NCBI GenBank assembly: GCA_963726785.1
Contig: CAVSDJ010000008.1
Location: forward strand, 1,364,001 to 1,428,000
Origin: DATEKX01 sp963726785
Lineage (GTDB): Bacteria; Acidobacteriota; Blastocatellia; UBA7656
Direction: 5' to 3'
Length of the DNA: 64,000 nucleotides
The position numbers and the translations under genes are program-made. Below the pieces are notes generated by a model, which saw nothing but the letters and a program-made list of their open reading frames with translations, did not search any database and had not been told where the DNA came from. Of this stretch, positions 44,985-55,300 are shown piece after piece. Numbering within the stretch: position 1 is the stretch's first letter; every line of letters starts with the position of its first letter.

Positions 44985-46160
44985 ATGATGAGCTTCAGCG
45001 ATCAACTTGAAGAATTTATGAAAGGGATTGAAAAACCGAACATTCTCACAATCGGGAGGACGGGCGTTGGTAAAACGGCATTAATTAACGCGGTGTTCGG
45101 TAAGCAACTCGGTCAGTCAGGCGTGCCCAAGAGCCTTGGAGGTATAACGGATAAGTTCACCCGTTACCCAAAAGATGAAGATGCGCTCGAAGAGGTGCCG
45201 GTCATACTCTATGACTCAAAGGGGTTCGAGACAGGGAAAGAGGAAGAATTCCTGAAAGAGACGGCTAAGTTCCTCGACCACCAGAAAAAGCAAGGCAAGA
45301 ATGAGCAAATCCACCTCGCCTGGTACATCGTAAACACTGCTTCCGCCCGGTTCGAGCATTTTGACAAGAGCGTGATCGATCTGTTGAACAAGGGCAAGGT
45401 TCCAGTCATCATTGTTCTAAATCAGTGGGACATCGCAAAATTTGATCAGAGGCAGGATATGCGGAGGCTAATTGAACAAACCAGGTTTCAAAAAGCCTAC
45501 GACATTATTCAAATTGCTGCCGCCCCTGTCCCATTTGATCCACTCACCGGACAACAGATCGCCGGGCCTTTTGGACTCACCGAACTGGTAAGCAAAACCG
45601 TCGAATTACTCCCAAAAGCTTATGTTGACGCGTTTGTTGCCGCTCAACTCGTCAACATAGAGGCAAAGCGGAAAATAGCATACAACTATGTGCGACTCTC
45701 TGCCTCTCTATGTTATGCCACTGGCTACGTGCCGATACCGTTTACGACTCCACTTGCTACCTACCTTGCGCAACAAAAGCTGGCCGTTAAGTTAGCGGCC
45801 TTGTTCGGATACGAAAAGTTGAAAAAGCTGCCTGACATACTTGTAGAAGTCAAAAAATCACCCGAAGCCAGGGGAACGTTTTGGATCACTACAATCGCTG
45901 ATTTGTTTGTGGGCAACCCGATAACGTCTACGGTCGCGGGCATAGCAGCAGCTTCCTACATGATGGTTATTGGTATGGCATTGGCAGCCACTTTTGAAGA
46001 CCTCGCGAAGCTGGAGTTGGAAGGGCAAAGCAAGGAAGACATTGAAAACCTGTTGCAGGAAATCTTTCGAAAGAAGTTTGATAAATACCGAAAAGAGATC
46101 AAGCTTCGGCGCAAGGAAGACATTGACAATTTCGAGTCTGCTTTTGTGCAAGGGGATTAA
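44985..46160 (+). CDS. Era/DUF697-like GTPase with C-terminal membrane segment
   Basis: This 391-residue protein has a TRAFAC-type GTPase domain: G1 GRTGVGKT at residues 24-31, G3 LYDSKGFETG and G4 VLNQWD near 146. The C-terminal half has two hydrophobic stretches (near 240-260, LCYATGYVPIPFTTPLATYL, and near 305-330, GNPITSTVAGIAAASYMMVI) resembling the DUF697 membrane region found after such GTPases. AAGGAAG precedes the ATG. It follows the dynamin pair by 64 bases and precedes a lipoprotein, consistent with a role at the membrane alongside them. Confidence 0.82.
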   Translation: MMSFSDQLEEFMKGIEKPNILTIGRTGVGKTALINAVFGKQLGQSGVPKSLGGITDKFTRYPKDEDALEEVPVILYDSKGFETGKEEEFLKETAKFLDHQKKQGKNEQIHLAWYIVNTASARFEHFDKSVIDLLNKGKVPVIIVLNQWDIAKFDQRQDMRRLIEQTRFQKAYDIIQIAAAPVPFDPLTGQQIAGPFGLTELVSKTVELLPKAYVDAFVAAQLVNIEAKRKIAYNYVRLSASLCYATGYVPIPFTTPLATYLAQQKLAVKLAALFGYEKLKKLPDILVEVKKSPEARGTFWITTIADLFVGNPITSTVAGIAAASYMMVIGMALAATFEDLAKLELEGQSKEDIENLLQEIFRKKFDKYRKEIKLRRKEDIDNFESAFVQGD

Positions 46161-46254
46161 CACACATTTTGCAGATGAGTTGTCGGCGCAGACGCGAAAG
46201 AAGTGTCGGTATTGCTTGAGACCTCATCTGTCACAAAGTCAACGGAGGCAAGTT

Positions 46255-46887
46255 ATGAAACATGCAATGGTTCTATTACTAGGCTTCATAGCCCTATTAT
46301 TAACGGTCAACTGTAAGATACCGCATGCTAACAGTAGCAGCGGCGGGATAGGATTCGGCGAGTGGAAAGGTGATATAGAGGGCCGAGCCTACAACCAGTC
46401 ATTTCGTTTGCCGGTGAGCGTCGTTATAGATAAGCCATTACCATACGAGACAAATCAGGTAAGGCTTTCTATAAGCGCCGGTGGGTCTTCTCAGGTTGGG
46501 AATCTCGCCTTGAAAAGCTCTCTTGAATTTAATGCCCCTTATTCCGGCGGAAAGGTTACGCTACAATATTTTTCTGTCAGGCTTGAAGGGGGGCGATTAG
46601 AAGCGACATTAACTAATGGTCACAAGGCAGAAGCAGCAGCATTTAATGGGTTCACCGCTCCAAATGTCACCGCCCAGTCCGCCCCTGGCGGGCCGGGCCA
46701 GGAGCTTTATAAGAGTATGGGGCCGACCGAAATGTTCGCGTTCCACGAAGGAGCGACAATTATAATAAACCTCAATGGGAATTCATTGACCGGGAGCGTG
46801 CAAGGAAAAGGTTATAGCTATACGGGCATTTTCCCCACACCTGATGTCAGTTATCAGGCAGACTTTTCAGCAAGGCGCATACGATAA
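46255..46887 (+). CDS. Lipoprotein with a beta domain shared with CHAT protein 3
   Basis: The 210-residue product has a signal peptide with a lipobox-like end (FIALLLTVNCKI), so Cys20 is the probable lipid-modified residue. The mature part is beta-rich. Its end, LNGNSLTGSVQGKGYSYTGI followed by VSYQADFSARRI, matches two segments near the N-terminus of the next protein (DDKVYGEIEASGVSYIDEPS ... YRARFVG and GKQLSGTVSGSGLY ... YEARIEG). An ACGGAGG site precedes the start. The shared domain suggests that the lipoprotein and the CHAT protein recognise the same ligand or each other. Confidence 0.75.
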   Translation: MKHAMVLLLGFIALLLTVNCKIPHANSSSGGIGFGEWKGDIEGRAYNQSFRLPVSVVIDKPLPYETNQVRLSISAGGSSQVGNLALKSSLEFNAPYSGGKVTLQYFSVRLEGGRLEATLTNGHKAEAAAFNGFTAPNVTAQSAPGGPGQELYKSMGPTEMFAFHEGATIIINLNGNSLTGSVQGKGYSYTGIFPTPDVSYQADFSARRIR

Positions 46888-46977
46888 GCTTTGCGAATCT
46901 CTCTTGTCGGTTATCGGGGGTTAGTTCCAATCCGCTTGTAGGGCAAGGGCAAGGGCGGGCACCGCCGGAGATTCTCT

Positions 46978-49900
46978 ATGACCCAACCGGTCGAGCTACG
47001 CAACGTCGAAAGCTGTCTAATATTGCATGGCACAGATGAAGTCCGCATCGAAGTATTAAAGGGATTCCACATAATAGATAATCCCGGGGAAAAGGCGATA
47101 CTTGAAGCCTACAAGCTTGGGGAAGGCAACTTACGCGACCTGCTTACCAGCGCGACCTGGACCTTTTCTGATGAGGGGGGATTTGTGTTCAGCCCGTCAA
47201 CCACGGTCTGGGTAAGAAACGATCTATACCCTGTCAGCGGCTCTTATACGAAATTCGGTGACCGCATTGAATTCTTCAGCGAGCGAAACGCCGAGTTGAG
47301 AGCGACCGTTTCACTTGATGGGGTCATACGAGCAGATCAGACCGGCTACTATGCGGATATGATTCACACCATGACAGAATCGTCCGCGCCGTCGCAGATA
47401 ATGAAAATATCGCAAAGGCTCTCTCTGCACCCGACCGTGCAGCCGGAATCAGTGCCGGAAACAATGCCGGAATCAATAGTAGAAGGAATTCCTGTGCCGT
47501 CGGATTTCTCCATCACTGTCGAAGGAACTATCGACGGGCAAGCCTTCGGCCCTCTCGCTGGCACGCTCAATATATATCCCGATACCGAATCAAACACTGA
47601 ATCAAACGCGGCGCTATTTTTTACCCTATTTACAGACTTAATGGATGAGCCGGGATCCGTCTTCTGGGACCTGTCCCCCCTCCGGAAAGCCCAGCTCGAC
47701 TACGATCTTGAGGTGAGAGACGGGAAAGTTAGAATGAGAGTCAATACCGGCGATAAACTGTTGCTCGGCCCGCGTTGGGTGACGGCTTCGCAAAGAGATG
47801 CGATAGAGCAGCTTCCCCTACCCACCTGGCAGAACGTTGGGCAACTCAGCTTTGTCGTGCAAGACGATAAGGTTTATGGAGAGATCGAGGCTTCGGGGGT
47901 CTCCTACATCGACGAACCGAGTGAGTACAGAGCCCGTTTCGTCGGCTTGCGAAGAAGCAACGGGGATTTGATTAGAAACCCTGCGGAGCCGACGGTGACC
48001 AGTATCGCTCAACCGGATTCAAGCACGAAGGTAGCAGACACGATCGAAGGAATTCCAGTGGGGTCACAATTCAACATACGTATCGAGGGGAAAACCGAAT
48101 CGAATTCTTTCGGCCCGCTCACAGGCAAACTTTTGATCAACCCCACCCCATCCGGCGACCCAAATCCGTTGTCTATCCTGCTCGCAACGGATTCAAGCTG
48201 TAGCAACGGATGGATAGCCTGGAATATGTTGTTTCATCCGGCGCTGCAAGATGAGCGCCAAAAGCTACCTTGCTCCCGTTTGCGAATAGAAGAAAATCAT
48301 GTCGAAGTCGAATTCATTCCCAACCTACTTATTAATCAAGACCTCTCTTGGTGTACTTCCCCTGAAGATGACTCATCCGACCTTGTCGCAGGAGTTCATG
48401 TAACGACTGCAAAATTGAGTTTTTCAGTGAAGGGCAAACAACTGTCCGGCACTGTTAGCGGCTCCGGCCTCTACAATTGGAACTTCTCTTATAACTTACC
48501 CAGTACCTATGAAGCTCGTATTGAAGGGCAGCTCGATGAAAGCCTTGTCGCAAAAGCTCTGAGCGATGCCGCGGCAGAGCCGCTGAGTTTTACCGGGTGC
48601 TGGTTTGCCGGTGAAGCGTTTTTTGGAGAGATGCAATTACAAGTGGAGGGAGAGCGCATCACCGGAACATTTTCCGGCCAGCAAAAAGGAATTATAGAAG
48701 GCATCGCTCATGACCGCCGAGCTGTCTTTACGTGGATGAGCCGCGAGTCGCGCAAGGGGTGGGGGATGATCCGCATCGTTGGCGCTACGAGATTGCTTGC
48801 GGGTCTTTGGGGAAGCGCTGAAGACAAAAGCGACGCCCGTGGCATGACGGGCGTGAGCAAGAAAATTGCCGGGGCCGATTTGACGAATTCGAGCACCGAT
48901 GACGTGAGCGCACTTCGGTTTCTCGGCTATAGGCTGCTGAAAGATGGAAAAATCGAAGCTGCTATTGAAGCGCTCGACAAAGCGTTGGCGATCTGCCGGG
49001 ACGCGCAAAAGGCAACGGCAGGCAGTTATCTCGACAAAAGAAAACATTTGATTGATGAATCCCTGATCCTCACCCGCCTGATCGACGCTCATTTTCAACT
49101 GGGGAATTATGACCGGTGGATAGACCACCTGCAGCACACCATTGAGATTGAGCGCCAGCTCAGCCCGCAAGTGGACACCCAGGCGCTATTTCTCCATTCG
49201 GTTATACCGATCACAGAAGCTCTGGTTAAACAGTCCGAGTTTATCCGGCAATTCAATGAGAATCTAGCGTCTTTACAGAATGAACTTGACCGCATGCCGA
49301 CGGTGACCGGCCTCGGCGATTACGAGACTTTGTCACAAGATCATCAAGTCCGGCTCAGTGACCAAGTGGTTTATCTGCGCGCTTATCTGGACAGCCTGCA
49401 GGAACTGGTTAACGAGTATGATGGCCTTCTGCACGAGCTAAGGGCGAAGAGCGAGGCGGGGCAGATTGCCCCCGTCGCAGCCATAGAATCGCTGGGGCTC
49501 CTATTTGCGGATTTGCGGGAGAGCATCAGAATTGGCCATGGCAAAATAGTGGTGTGGATGGAGGAGACTTTCAAAGCATATGCGGATTTGTTGCAAAGCG
49601 CCCTTTCGCTACTTCGATATTTTACTCCCTCGTCTTCTGCGGAGGCCCTGCAGGTTGATTACACCGCGCTCGTCGAAGCGGAAGAGAAGACTTATGCCTT
49701 GCTCCACTCGAACCCGGAGATGAGCCGGATCGAAAAGGCTATCTTTTTTGAAGCTCTGAAACTGGTGCCCGCATTTTCAATACTGCCCTTCAAGGCTCTG
49801 TGCGCAAAAGATTATCTCGCCCGTCTGCAAGTTGAAACCAGATTCGCCAAGCAAAGCGAAAGCATACGCACGACGCTTCGTCACATCGCCGACAGCCTCG

Positions 49901-51276
49901 AAGCATGGCAGAGCCGGTTGGTTACAGACATTGATAAAATCCAGGTGCTAAAATCCGGGCAGCCGTTTTTTCAAAAGCTCATCCGCCTGCTCATAGAGCT
50001 TGGCAACGATGAAGAAGCACTGGTTGTGTCAGAGAAGGCGCGCGCCAGAGCGATGGCCGATATGATGGCCGCGCGACGCGACGGCGCACATAGCGCGAGC
50101 GCAGTTGTTCCAGATACTGATCAGATTCCGAGCATTGTCTCGGCCCCTCTCCCCGACTGTGAACAGATCCGGCAAATCGCCAGAGAGCACAAGGCTTTTT
50201 TGGTCGAGTACGCCATCCTTGATTCGCCGACATCCATCCTATGCATCTGGGTTGTCAATCCGTGGGGCGACATCAAACTCCGGCAATATGACCTTCAGCA
50301 TCTTTTCCGCGGCCAAGTGACTTCGCTTGAAGATTTCATCGGGAAGGCGCGCGATAAACTTGGATTAAGAGAGTATTCGCTCAGGCATCTGAGCTATCAG
50401 GCAAAGCCTCTATCTATGCCTGCGCTGACTATCTTGCACAGGATTCTGATTGACCCAATCGCCGATTTATTACCCGAAGACGATAAAAGTCCAGTCATTT
50501 TCATTCCCCAGGGGCCGCTGTTCCAAGTTCCTTTTGCGGCGCTTCAAGATTTATCGGGAAAATACTTGATTGACAAGCACTTGATTTTCGTTGCACCTTC
50601 GATTCATCTACTGAGTTGGACTCAGGAGCGGCGTAAAAAGATTTCTACAAGCGCGCAGAGGGGCGCTTTAGTAGTTGGCAACCCAAAACCTGCGACTGAT
50701 TCAAGCAAAGCCGGGCCGCCCGGTCCAACGACAAATCTGCCCGGCGCGGAAAAAGAAGCCATGCGAATTGCCAGAAAGCTGAAGACCCGGGCTCTGATCG
50801 GGAAACAGGCAGGCAAGAGAGAAAGCATCGCCGGGATGAGCGGATGCCAAATCATCCACTTTGCAACGCACAGTTTGTTAGACAACATCAGGGATGTCGA
50901 GATGCCAGGCGCAATTGTGCTAGCCGGGTCGGACGTGGACGATGGGCTGCTGACATCTAGAGAGATCACGAAATTGAAGCTCGACGCCGAGCTAGTCGTA
51001 TTGAGCGCCTGCGATACGGGACGCGGGCTGGTGACGGGTGACGGGGTGATCGGATTAGCGCGTGCTTTTCTAATAGCGGGAGTGCCCAGTGTGGTTGTCT
51101 CGCTATGGGCTATTCCCGACGCCCCGACGGCGCTTTTAATGGAAGAGTTTTATTCAAATATTCTCAGCGACATGGATAAGGCGGAGGCTTTGCGCCAAGC
51201 CATGATCACTACCAAAAAATTATATAAAGATCCTTTTGACTGGGCGGCCTTCACTCTGGTCGGCGAAACAAGATAA
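46978..51276 (+). CDS. CHAT protease 3 with N-terminal beta domains and TPR-like middle
   Basis: This is a 1432-residue protein. Residues about 170-520 contain two copies of a beta domain beginning EGIPVPSDFSITVEGTIDGQ and EGIPVGSQFNIRIEGKTESN and ending in LSFVVQDDKVYGEI and LSFSVKGKQLSGTV. A further beta module at about 545-640 carries GCWFAGEAFFGEMQLQVEGE. A helical TPR-like region follows to about 1050, then the CHAT domain: VIFIPQGPLFQVPFAALQDL, IIHFATHSLLD with His at about 1298 and VVLSACDTGRG with Cys at about 1345, then SVVVSLWAIPDAPTALLMEE and the FDWAAFTLVGE ending. No signal peptide is visible. It follows the lipoprotein by 90 bases and should be the effector or processor linked to it. 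Confidence 0.86.
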   Translation: MTQPVELRNVESCLILHGTDEVRIEVLKGFHIIDNPGEKAILEAYKLGEGNLRDLLTSATWTFSDEGGFVFSPSTTVWVRNDLYPVSGSYTKFGDRIEFFSERNAELRATVSLDGVIRADQTGYYADMIHTMTESSAPSQIMKISQRLSLHPTVQPESVPETMPESIVEGIPVPSDFSITVEGTIDGQAFGPLAGTLNIYPDTESNTESNAALFFTLFTDLMDEPGSVFWDLSPLRKAQLDYDLEVRDGKVRMRVNTGDKLLLGPRWVTASQRDAIEQLPLPTWQNVGQLSFVVQDDKVYGEIEASGVSYIDEPSEYRARFVGLRRSNGDLIRNPAEPTVTSIAQPDSSTKVADTIEGIPVGSQFNIRIEGKTESNSFGPLTGKLLINPTPSGDPNPLSILLATDSSCSNGWIAWNMLFHPALQDERQKLPCSRLRIEENHVEVEFIPNLLINQDLSWCTSPEDDSSDLVAGVHVTTAKLSFSVKGKQLSGTVSGSGLYNWNFSYNLPSTYEARIEGQLDESLVAKALSDAAAEPLSFTGCWFAGEAFFGEMQLQVEGERITGTFSGQQKGIIEGIAHDRRAVFTWMSRESRKGWGMIRIVGATRLLAGLWGSAEDKSDARGMTGVSKKIAGADLTNSSTDDVSALRFLGYRLLKDGKIEAAIEALDKALAICRDAQKATAGSYLDKRKHLIDESLILTRLIDAHFQLGNYDRWIDHLQHTIEIERQLSPQVDTQALFLHSVIPITEALVKQSEFIRQFNENLASLQNELDRMPTVTGLGDYETLSQDHQVRLSDQVVYLRAYLDSLQELVNEYDGLLHELRAKSEAGQIAPVAAIESLGLLFADLRESIRIGHGKIVVWMEETFKAYADLLQSALSLLRYFTPSSSAEALQVDYTALVEAEEKTYALLHSNPEMSRIEKAIFFEALKLVPAFSILPFKALCAKDYLARLQVETRFAKQSESIRTTLRHIADSLEAWQSRLVTDIDKIQVLKSGQPFFQKLIRLLIELGNDEEALVVSEKARARAMADMMAARRDGAHSASAVVPDTDQIPSIVSAPLPDCEQIRQIAREHKAFLVEYAILDSPTSILCIWVVNPWGDIKLRQYDLQHLFRGQVTSLEDFIGKARDKLGLREYSLRHLSYQAKPLSMPALTILHRILIDPIADLLPEDDKSPVIFIPQGPLFQVPFAALQDLSGKYLIDKHLIFVAPSIHLLSWTQERRKKISTSAQRGALVVGNPKPATDSSKAGPPGPTTNLPGAEKEAMRIARKLKTRALIGKQAGKRESIAGMSGCQIIHFATHSLLDNIRDVEMPGAIVLAGSDVDDGLLTSREITKLKLDAELVVLSACDTGRGLVTGDGVIGLARAFLIAGVPSVVVSLWAIPDAPTALLMEEFYSNILSDMDKAEALRQAMITTKKLYKDPFDWAAFTLVGETR

Positions 51277-51552
51277 TCAAAAGCGTTTTGCGGTTTTGTC
51301 TAAACGTCTCCTATTAGGGCAAAACGGCACCAAGCAATTTATTCAAGCGTAGATTCTCAAGGGCTTCGTTCTGGTGGAATGATCCCCACTTTTCGTTACG
51401 CTTTTGTCTTTGACATCCCGCCTGGATGATTTCGTGCGCCTGCCTTGTCAGACAGGTAATTGGGTGAAGCTGTCCGTGACTGCTGATCATTGATTGATCA
51501 TGCCCCTGACCCCGATCCAACGGCCAGTTTCACTCAAAGACGTGGCTGACTC
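51277..51552. other. Intergenic stretch after CHAT gene 3
   Basis: I see no gene or clear terminator here, only AT-rich tracts (AAAAGCGTTTTG near 51280). It separates the island's last gene from the right direct repeat. Confidence 0.4.
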
Positions 51553-52263
<711 letters not shown>

Positions 52264-52379
52264 AGGGATAGCTGAGGTTAAAGTTCTGCGAGAGGATTCG
52301 CTGCATGTACCAGCCAGCCACCGCCCTCAATATAGCATTTGCATTGAAATTTGTTCAGGGTGAATCGCCTGAAGGAACT

Positions 52380-55300
52380 TTATAAGTCCTTGATGTCTTC
52401 GATATAAAGCACCAGATTGCGCACGCGCACCAGCGGTTGACTATTGTTGGACAGGGATGAAAACGCACTGAGATCGAACAGAAAGCATGCGCTTTGAGGC
52501 GAAGGGCCGTACCTATCGAACCATTCTTTTATTCGTCGCGCAAGTGTCGCAATAAACTCTTCTGTACTCACGCCGCCCGCCGCAGTCTCTGTCAGACTCT
52601 GCCAATCCGGCGGTATTTCGAACTCTGCGGGCGGCAACATCAACACAGGTAGCTCGATAAAAGGGGCGCTTGCTGCATCCGACAGGGCATAGGCATAACG
52701 GGTCTCGAGCTTGACGAGCTGCGCCTGAGACGGGCTTCCCTTGAAGAATGCTTCAAACAGCGCGGTCAGATGTTCGGTCAGCGTGCGCTTCTGGACCGTG
52801 CCCGTAGGCACTTGAGCAACGTTGATTGCCTTCGACGTATCGAGAAGCGGCCTGAGCGGATTGCGGAATTGCACGACAGGTGTCCTGTATACGAAAGGCT
52901 CGCGCGTCGGATTATCCTCGCCCACCAGATTGAGGTTACGTATGATTCGCACGTTGGCCCAGGCGTTCTGGTACTGTATGGCGTCAAGAGTAGTAATATC
53001 GACGGTACGGTCGGGCATTTCGAGCGCCTCATCCCACGTCAGATAGACATGCTCGCCTATAACGGGATCGATCTTCCTATAAATCCAAGCCTTGCGCGAA
53101 GTGGTCTTATCGGGTGGGACTTCGCAACTGTCTTGCGCCATGAGGCGGGCGAGCGCAACGTGGCTCTCTTCGCGCCGAAGCTTGCCAGTGGCGGTCAGCA
53201 GTGAAACCTCCTCAGGGTCAACCTCTTCAGGTATGTATCCTCTGAATGTTATGACCGGCGGGTTGTCTATTCCCGGCAGCAAGTCTGTGAGGTAGACGGT
53301 TGTCACGCGCATAACCCGAACCAACTCCGAACCCTCTTCTTTTTCGATGAAATCTTCCAGTATAGAAAAAGGCAGTTCTTGATTGAGTTCGCCCGCCGCC
53401 ATCTTAGCGCCGCTATCTGCTTGCGCAACCCACCTTCTCCACGCATCATCGAGCCCGTTGGTCAAAGTGGCAAAGGCGCTAAGCGCACTCTGCGCTCGTT
53501 TAAAGGTCGAGCTGGACGTAGGGGTGTTGAGTTTGACGTTGAGCAAGTCTTGCTCGAAGACAGCCTGAAGCTGGCCGAGCACGTGTATGATCCGCGCCAG
53601 CATAACCACCAGATCGACCGGCTTTTCGGCCAGCAGCATGGCGCTGCCTCCGACCGGCACATTCAACCGCACCACAGAGTCTATGCGATCTTGCGAAGCA
53701 TGTACCTGCGAATATATGAATCGGAACGTCCATTCCTTGGCTTTCTCCAGCGTTGTTTCGGGACTATCGCCGTCGTCTTCCTTCAAGAATGCCTGATTCT
53801 GGAGGGCGGGCGGTGTCGGATACGCGCGCAGTGGAATGGGAATATCAATGTTGATGTTTGTGACGGGCGGCAAGCCTTCGCTCTCAAGCGCAATGGGTGG
53901 CAAGCTGTCTATGAAGTTTAGCCAGGACGAGGCCTTATACTCGTCTGTGCCCGGAACGGCGGCAATCTGGTGCTCTATGTGCGTCGGCCTGTATTCGAGC
54001 GCGAGCGGGAAGCTTGCCTGGCGGCGTGCGTCGCGAGCGCGGAACGTGTACGTGAGCAGAGAGTCGCCGTTAACAAGCGGAATCTTGAACGAGCTTGCCG
54101 TGTAGTCCTTTGCGGTGACCGCTTGATTCGGGTCAACCGGATTGCCATAGAGTCTGGGCACAGTCTTCTCGTCGGTCGCCGAGACTGGCGCGGTCACCTT
54201 CATCTCATACTGTATGATGGCATCGATGCTATAGGCATTCTCCAGCCGTATGAGTAATTGCTGGCGCAGCTTCTCGCGCGCTGCGTCGAAGTTCGCCTTG
54301 TTGGTCGTCGGGTCGAGCTTCGGCTTGCACAGGATATTCGTCACGCCCTCAACTATAGCGCCCGCCAGCGCGAACTTAGTGTCGAGTATCTGTTTAAGGT
54401 AATTAGTCCCGCCCTTGTTATCGACGAGAAAAGCCGGGACCGCATATTGCGGGGAGAGAAGCTGGTCGATTGCCGCAAGCACAGTGCGCGCCCAGACGTC
54501 GAGATCGACCCCGGTAAAGGATTGAATGACGTCAGGCGTCGGGCTAAGGCCTCCTTCCGGCGTAAAGCTGTAGAGCGAAACGTCAGGGCGGCTGATCAGC
54601 GCCGTCGACAGCGGCGCGAGCGCAAAAAAGATCGCGGGGTTATCAATAGAGTAACGGTAGGGCTGGTCGGCCAACTTGCCGAAGCGAACAGACCAGAGCG
54701 TGTCTCTGCGCTGTCCGCTGCCAAGGTCGTGACGCGACACGCCCGTGGCAAGGCGAAGCTCGAAGCTCGTTTCGTTAAAAGCTTCCTGGAATTGTCGCGT
54801 GTACCAATCTAGCGTGTAGCCGGGTGTTTCGCCTTCTTGCTGCACTTTGACCAGGCGCGGCCCGATGGCCGTCGTCGCCGCGCGGGACGCTTCCTCATCG
54901 CGAAAACCTGAAAGAATCGTCGAAGCGACGCGGCGCATCTGAAAAGCCACCTTGATCTCTAAAACCACATTGATCTCTTTTATGATGTCTGCCAGGTGGA
55001 TGGCGCGGACCAGATGCACGGGGTCTGGAAGGTCAGTGATCGGGGGCGGGTCGCCGCCGCCCTCCAATATCTTCTCAACATAGCGCCACGCCGCCAGCAC
55101 ATACTCCCTTACCGCGCTCGCCTCTTCGGCAGTGATGATTTGCGGCCTGTCGCCTGCAAGCGATGTGATCGTCTCCATTTTGGTCGCATCATCGCCGTCG
55201 CGGCCAGTCTGCAATAGCTGGTAATAGATATTTGCGAAGACCTGCCGGTCAGCCTTTGCATTGCGCTCCCATGCGGGCATCTCGTCGTCTGTGACGGGCG

